Positions 57,701-64,000 of a stretch of 64,000 bases of DNA are shown here, in pieces; position 1 is the first letter of the stretch, and every line of letters starts with the position of its first letter. Source of the DNA: Prinsepia uniflora (taxonomy: Eukaryota; Streptophyta; Magnoliopsida; Rosales; Rosaceae). The stretch is from contig CM064866.1 of assembly GCA_032719365.1 (NCBI GenBank), positions 72,427,028 to 72,491,027 of the forward strand. The letters run 5' to 3'. Both the position numbers and the translations under genes were made by a program. Under the pieces are notes generated by a model. It was not told the DNA's origin and searched no databases. It worked only from the letters and a program-made list of their open reading frames with translations.

Positions 57701-60224
57701 GGTCTCCCGACCAATATGAACCCCAATCACATCTCAAATACGTACACAGGGCATACCCAGCACTAGATCCAAAACCAAAACCCATACGTATGCAAGATGG
57801 ACCACATGCGTCCCACACCACTCCAAGATGGTCAAGATATCCAATCTATGTCTCACATACGATTCTCCTGATCCACAACAACTCAAACCTGAGCTAGAAA
57901 CGATCCAATCCCGATCCACTCACTCCTAAGTGGATCCCACTTACTTTCTCACTACTTCGCCTTCAAGTTCCACCAATGATCAAACCACCGCATCAGATCC
58001 AATCGATCAAGAATACCACACGTCTAAAGGCACGTCTAGATTGTGGGTTCTCTTCAATAACCTCAAATTCATCAGTTATAGTCACTCCTTATCATTCTAA
58101 CTTAACGGAACGCACAATGGTCCACAACCATGACATCACAAGTCATCCAACCTTAATCCATCTTAACACAATCCCATGACACTCGCCACACAGGCCACTT
58201 CTCCTGGCGTCACCAAGTACTCTTTCTACTACTAAACACATCCACACGTGTCCATGATCAAGAGGGGTCACAACTTTTGAAGTGTCATCACTGAGTCACC
58301 CGAATCGACTCCAGAGCATCCAACACTCAACATCTAACACCAACTCGGAATCAACAGTGGTCTCATCGAAATCACAACATCTCCTGATTTCGGGATTCCA
58401 ACCATGTTGGAAGTATGTCCAACCATGGGACTTCATCCTCAAGTATACCACCTCAGGACTAACTGTCCAAACGTCACCTTCTCTACTACACTTAGGAAAT
58501 CCACAACTCCTACAGATCACAACCATGTGTCCGTAGCCAAACCAACTCACCGACCAACTCGCATGTCGGTCATTACCGTTTATGTACATCCAAAAAGATG
58601 TCAATCATCACTCCTTCTGATGATCGAGTCTCAAACTTTCTGAGGTTCAACTCCTGAGCACCCCGAAAGTACGAGTCACTACCTCTCGGAATCACAATCA
58701 ACAATCACTCACCTCGAACTCCTCAGTCACTATCCTCGAAGTCGTCAATCGCCAAGTACTAGCCTCGGCATCTACCGACATATTCCAACACATCAAGAAG
58801 AGTCCATAAAAAAAAACCAACCTCGCGAACGGTCAAACTCGACCATACCAACCTAGCCCGATCCAACACGAAGCATAGGTCCACCGCGCTTTCGCTACAC
58901 TGCTCTAATCCACCTAACGGCATCCTGACTGTTCGTACCGAAACATAACCTACCAATGGTCATCACATATCCCAACTAGGTTAGCGGTTCCTCCTACCAG
59001 ACACCAGCACCCCAAAGCTGGCCACAACCTCAACTCATGAGGTACCTATCCTACTGTGCATAAGCGTCCCAGCTCGTGGCACATCAGTTCCGATCTAGGG
59101 CTCACAACACACTAATCCTAAACCTCTGCTCATATTGAGCAAAAACCTTCAATCTATGCTTGGTTCGGGGAAACTGACCTCCTTCGTAATTCACAACTTT
59201 GAGCAACTCAATGCTCCCAGCAGCACCATCGCCAATCCGGCCGTAAGTCGGCCCAAACCACAACAACTACCTAACCACAAACCCCAACTCACGTTTTCCA
59301 GACTAAACACTTACTCTGGGTTTTCTCACGAAGATACGCACAGTTACCATCCTTTCAACTCGAGGCATCCGGCTACTCGTAGCCGCACAAGTCCAATCTC
59401 AACAAAATTGACCAAACTACCCTCAAACTTCCGAACATCATAACTTTTTCCTCGAATGTCAGAATCGGACGTGCCACCTGTCTATGAACTCGTGATGTTC
59501 CAAATTACATCACAGTCATCGGTCAAAATCCATTTGACCGCCTGAACTAAAATTCAAGCTTTTTGCCCATTCTAGGGGTAAAACCGTCATTTCGCACCGT
59601 CCGTCTGAAATCACCCAACTAATCATTGGTTGACTTCACTAATTTGTCATTAACTACTAATCTAATCCTGATTTCTGGGATGGGTCGTTACAGTACGAGA
59701 TTTCACAAAAAGTGATTTGGGGGCGGAGACCCCTTGTTCTATGTTTTGGAAAGTGGTTTGGGGCGGAGACCCCGTGTTCTATGTTTTGGTTATGGTTTTA
59801 GGCTGAGACCCACGCGTATTGTTTTTGGCGGAGTCCCTACAGATTTGGTTTTGGGTTGAGTTCCCATGTACTTGCTTTATGGTTTCAGGCCAAGGCCCAA
59901 ATGGTTTGTGAATGTTTTGATAAACGGTTTTCAAATGCATGCATGTTTTTAGTGAAGGGCATAAATACCATTTTATGAAATGTTTTTATGAAAAATATTT
60001 GTTTTGAACACTAACGACTTTTGATGTTTTTAATGCCCTTTAGGTTGATTGCGGATGCGGGTTGTAGCAGAGACCGAGACATCACACTCCTCCTCCAGAT
60101 CCTTGCGCTCTCTGGTAGTCCCGGTTGGACTAAGGATGGAATTATCCCTGGTCTGACACTTCATGTCATATGGGAGTAAGCACGTCCCACATTAATACAG
60201 GGGGATTTGGGATGGGTCCTGTCA

Positions 60225-61710
60225 CACTAGGCACCACTCTGGCCTGTCCATTATCGATCCGTGCACAACGTACCCTGTACGTACATCCACCCACCAACCA
60301 GCCTACTACACAGCTCGTAACCAATCACGCTTCAAATCTGGAGTTCATCTGTCCAGTCCAGTACTAGACAGATCAAATACTCCAACTCGTCATCCATCAT
60401 GAGTCCCATGGTCACCCGACCAGCGTCACAACGTCTACGCCTAATCACGTAATCCAACACTTACCAATCTGACTCACGCCCACCAAGGCGTACCCCTTCA
60501 TGCCAAAAGAGTATCCAATCTCACCCATGTCTATCGAGACGCCCCAACTCCGAACCTATCGGTTACCAATTCATTCGATTATCATACAATATTCAATTGA
60601 CTTCGAAAGTAATCCAATCCTATCATTCACATATCCAAGATTGACCAATCCGACCCCGTCGGATACCCACTCGTTTTATTAATACATCATACAGGATTAA
60701 CCTCTAAAGGAAAGTCAGTCCCATCATCCCCATATCCAAATATCCAAACAGATCGTATACACCTCAACTCACTCAACTACCGTCTCGTACCAGATTAACT
60801 TCAAAAAGAAGTCGACTCAACATTCTCATATCCAACCACTTTCCTGTCATCTCACAACTATTCCAAAAGATTCTTCAACTGTCTCACAAAACGATTCTCC
60901 TCTACTTCTAGCTTAGCATAATCAGCAAGGCGAAGTTTGCCAGAACGACACGACATCACGATAGACGCCATTCTGATCCACCACCTAACCTGATCATCCA
61001 GATCACGATCTAGATCCATCACAACATCACCCGATCATTAACATCATGATCCTCGATTGTCACAATGCCCTATATCCTCAAGATCACGATTCGGATCCAC
61101 CTAGGATCCACACATGCACACTATGTTAACGACCAGATTTCAAGTCATAGGGTCTTACACCTTTATCGCATCTACACCCTACCGAATTGCTCCTCAACTA
61201 TTCTCTCATCTAAATCGATCAGTCAACGACAGAACACGTCTAGACTGTGGGTCCTCTCCAATGACCTCATATCGATCCTTGTCATCCCACCTAGGGAAGA
61301 TCAAAGATGATCCAAGACGATGACATCAAAATTCATCCTACGTGAGTGCAATCACAAACTAACTGCACCCACCACACCATGTAATCCAACATCGTCTGCC
61401 ACCAAGTAGAAAATGAGAAATCTCATTCACCTAACCTCGAAATACCCAACCCCTCCTGATGACCCAAAACAAATCACGAGTCCACCAACCAATAATATAT
61501 GTTGACAATTTCTCGACATCCATCCCCAAGTCGGAATCAAACACTCTCTCATCGTCTCAATCACAACTTCTCTTGATTTTGAAGTTTCAACGATGTTGGA
61601 AATAGATATGTTTCCAATGAGGAGTCCAATTCCAACCACTGAACTTCCCAAATCCTCAACTCACTCGGAAAACCACGTGTCCGCAATCAATCTATCACCC
61701 AGACCTCCTG
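60225..61710 (-). other. Outer element internal sequence, no gene
   Basis: Aligns by eye with the reverse complement of E around 37880-36500: gtacgtacatccaccc, gagttcatctgtccagtcc and a tttcaacgatgttggaaa block. It also matches the corresponding part of F (for example near 58400). ORFs are short and without domains. Confidence 0.6.
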
Positions 61711-64000
61711 TGACACGACCCACCCTCAGTCCCCCGGGATTAAGGGCTAAGTAATGCTCCCGTTTAACTTATGCGTGACACGAAGGCTAAACCGACGTCC
61801 AACCTCTGTGTGACACGTAAGTCAGACAAGGGATTTCCAAACAAACCATTTAAAAATTCTGGACTACCTAGAGCGCGCAGACTCTACTGTGGTTCGCGAA
61901 TGTGATGTCTCCGTCTCTCTCGACCAACAGCCTGCACCGCAACAACCTAGAGGGTATCGAAAAACATGAAAAGACTGTGAGTGGACAAAATAAATAATAA
62001 TTCAGAAAAATAGTTATCAGAAAAGTACTTTTTATACCCTCCACGCAAAAACCAATGCATTCATATAACATTCGTGTCATGAAACCATTTCATATCCAAA
62101 ACCATCAATGAAAATCGGAAACATTTCTTTTTCTCAAATCCACAATTGAAATCCAGGGCCTCAGCCCAAAATCATAAATCAAACGTCAAAGCACGGGAAC
62201 TCAGCCCCAAAACTCATCAAATCCAAATCATCCGGGCCATTGCCCATAATATCTGAAAAACCAGTGAAAAACATCAATCATGCGAGTTGCTAGATCTCAA
62301 GTGCGCTCGAGTCTTTAAAAGTCAAAACCATGCGCATAATCAGTCCTTGCCGGGGTATCAACGAGTCTTTAAACTCAAAACACAATCAACAGGCCTCACG
62401 GGGTATCATAACCGAGTCTTTATACTCAAAACATATACCGAGTCTTTAAACTCAAAGCATATCAATCCAGGGCCCTCCCCCCGTCAATCAACCGAGTCTT
62501 TAAACTCAAAACCAGATCGAGCGGTTTTTCTTTTCTTTTTCCGGGTCTTTAAACCCAAAACCATTTTTTCAATTAATAGTGAAAACCATAGAAAATCCTT
62601 ATCTGAATTCGCAACAATGATTCCGTAAGCTAGCATCCCGAACCCAAATCCAGACTTTCCCTTTCAAGTTTCAAAACCGAATCCAAAACATCGTTTCCGA
62701 AATCTAGTTCCAAAACCGAAATCTCATTTCTGAAATCACATGAACAGGGCTCCAAGCCCGAAATCACTTTCCAAAATTCATTATAAAACATATTTCAAAT
62801 CCCGAAATCCAATCATCAAAATCATGTTCAAATCACGATATAAAGCGAAACCTCGTAAGCCGGGAAATTCCGTAAATATCTCGAAAACCGTGCAAAATCG
62901 TAAATCATCAAGAGCTTAATCAAATCATAGAATCGCGTATAGAAAACATATAAAAACATATATGCATGCATAATAAGTTTGTAAGCAAAGTCCACTCACA
63001 GACCATTACGCCATCGCCTCGATACGCACACACCTATGCTGTTCCCGGCTAACCGCTATCACCGGCTTCCCCGAACCTGTCCAAATCCCATAATAAGGCC
63101 ACTAACTACTTCATTAAGCTTCTACTAAAGCCCCGTAATTTTCTCGAATTTTTAACTATTTTTAAACGAGTCCTAAAACCTTCGGACATCCTAAAACATA
63201 TCGAGATGATGTTCGATTGACTCGAAACCAGTGCCAAAATGTTCGTTACATCGAATACTTTAAAAGTCATGTTGGAACCATCCACAAAAACCGTGCCACT
63301 CGCCCACACGCGCCGCCTGAAGTGGCTGCGCGTGGGCCTCACGCGCCAGACACTGTTCATCTTCAACCTCTGTTAAATCGGTCCAGATCGGTTTGGTTCA
63401 GACCGATCCAACCCGAACCGGCGTTCACGGTTTTGTGTCCATTTTTGGCCTGATTTCAACCCTTTTAATCCTAATAACTTCGTCCTAACCTAGACTATCG
63501 ATCCAATTGCTTCAAACATGAAATTCAGTCCTGCAATCGTACCTTTCTAATCGTCGAATCAAACTCCCATTAGCCTCCTCTGGTTCTGGCCACCACAGGC
63601 CGTGTTTTCGATTCCTATCGACTTCCTGGACCTCCAGACCTCACAACCACACGTTAAAACACACTATTATCCATAAATTCATGTTTTACTATTTTAAACC
63701 GAAACAGGACACTTTTCGGGTTATCATCACTTACCGTCGTCGTCGTGCATGACTGTGGCCTCCATCACCCTCATTTTGTCCCCCTTACACTATTTCCTTC
63801 ACAAATTAACCTCATCAGACGAAAATCCAAGGAGGTCGTGTAGGTTGAAGTCATGGTGGCTATGTTTCTTCACGGTTGCTCACCACCCTCCACGGCTTGT
63901 TCCTCACCGTGACACCACCACCACCTATCTCAATAACTGAGGTCTCAACTTCCTACACACACTATGCAGACGTGATGAAGATCGAAAGAGAGGGGGGTGG
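61711..64000 (-). mobile_element. LTR H, minus strand, leaving the window on the right
   Basis: Starts TGACACGACCCACCC..gggattaagggctaag, closely matching the left end of element F (42539), so F and H share a family. Contains gtgagtggacaaaat (61979), the TTTAAA hairpin series (62363-62556), tgcatgcat (62963), GTCCACTCAC (62990-62999) and GCGCGTG/CACGCGC (63328-63346). The U3 end lies beyond 64000. It is probably inserted in the outer element, because no PBS precedes it and its start differs from the outer element's own LTR. Confidence 0.7.

Larger units (their letters stand above)
42539..59692 (-). mobile_element. Element F: minus-strand non-coding LTR element, split by Athila
   Basis: Delimited by TGACATGACCC at 42539 and ggtcgttaca at 59692, with perfect flanks gtacg at 42534-42538 and 59693-59697. 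Only about 205 bp of U5 end (42539-42745) and about 290 bp of U3 end (59400-59692, box 1 at 59470-59520) are LTR-like. The rest (42746-43987, 57706-59400) aligns by eye with the reverse of E's internal region. So the two LTRs are each incomplete, on opposite sides. No gene is seen; ORFs such as 42724-43074 have no recognisable domain. Confidence 0.65.
31760..60224 (+). mobile_element. Solo LTR G (about 2.78 kb), split by elements E and F
   Basis: Pieces are 31760-32080, 40604-42538 and 59698-60224. Removing E and F, with one copy of each TSD, gives a continuous plus-strand LTR from TGTAATCCC to tcctgtca. The flanks cacca (31755-31759) and cacta (60225-60229) match at 4 of 5. Landmarks are in order: a U3 box (31925-31990), hairpin GCGCGTG/CACGCGC (41116-41134), TATGAGTGGAC with TGCATGC (41490-41525), a 'cgggcttgaggcccc' hairpin series (41700-42160), tgcatgcatg (59936), ccctttag and the tgtagcagagaccgaga block (60062). 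No PBS follows 60224. Confidence 0.72.
4074..61710 (-). mobile_element. Outermost non-coding LTR element, split by all later insertions
   Basis: Pieces are a 3' LTR (4074-4085, 14293-14320, 23576-24010) and internal sequence (31706-31759, 60225-61710). Removing the insertions joins TGACACGACCCA to the tcccaatcccccc..gggattaacg-type U5 end seen reversed in element E. 31706-31759 and 60225-61710 align by eye to the reverse complement of E's internal region around 37930-36500; the two blocks are consecutive once solo LTR G is removed. No PBS or coding domain is seen. The element is minus-strand, and its 5' end is lost or lies outside the window. A deletion at 24010/24011 removed the rest of its 3' LTR and about 0.6 kb of internal sequence. 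Confidence 0.6.

Noticed and set aside
61711..64000. LTR H as the missing 5' LTR of the outer element
   Set aside because: Its terminal sequence matches element F and not the outer element's own 3' LTR, and no PBS lies at the junction.

Overview
This window is plant repeat DNA. Nearly all 64 kb consists of LTR retrotransposons inserted into one another; I found no ordinary host gene. Plant origin rests on chromodomain-bearing Ty3/gypsy polyproteins with initiator-Met-tRNA primer sites, an Athila-type element with an Asp-tRNA primer site, and a Cassandra-type TRIM whose LTRs carry a 5S-rRNA-derived promoter. An angiosperm is most likely; the sequence does not identify a species.

Layout. 1-901 and about 902-3172 are LTR pieces on opposite strands. 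3173-4073 is a mixed stretch with an unidentified coding-like fragment, two (TA)n runs and another LTR end. From 4074 the window can be read as one old, non-coding minus-strand LTR element ('outer element') split by later insertions. These are: element A (4086-14287, minus, nearly intact chromovirus, TSD accca); a Cassandra TRIM (14321-about 23575) holding solo LTR K (14350-17617, TSD acggt) and two more LTRs (17947-20618, 20630-23244); element B (24011-31705, plus, chromovirus with most of its 5' LTR lost); and solo LTR G (31760-60224, plus, TSD cacca/cacta). G contains element E (32081-40598, plus, long non-coding LTR element, TSD gtggg) and element F (42539-59692, minus, TSD gtacg). F contains an Athila element (43988-57700, plus, TSD ggtct), whose 5' LTR contains a non-autonomous hAT element (45987-46769). 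The outer element resumes at 60225-61710, where another minus LTR (H) begins and leaves the window. The deepest nest is five levels: outer > G > F > Athila > hAT.

Coding capacity. Element A encodes Gag and a Pol with protease, RT, RNase H, integrase and C-terminal chromodomain, separated by one frame change. Element B encodes the same set with one nonsense codon and one frameshift. The Athila polyprotein has three stop codons, a frameshift and a deletion through the integrase catalytic core. E, F and the outer element have no recognisable proteins and presumably depended on enzymes supplied in trans; E shares PBS type, pre-PPT hairpin and LTR architecture with A and B.

The most interesting signal is in the LTRs. 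Families whose sequences have largely diverged keep the same plan: two U3 boxes with a near-identical ~48-nt core; a GCGCGTG-N5-CACGCGC hairpin; and a region bracketed by GTGAGTGGAC and its exact complement GTCCACTCAC and filled with short hairpins whose stems change in both arms together. This looks like conservation of structure rather than sequence. The Athila leader carries a second covariation signal, two related double-hairpin units about 400 nt apart. Coordinates and alignments were made by eye; no search or folding program was run.
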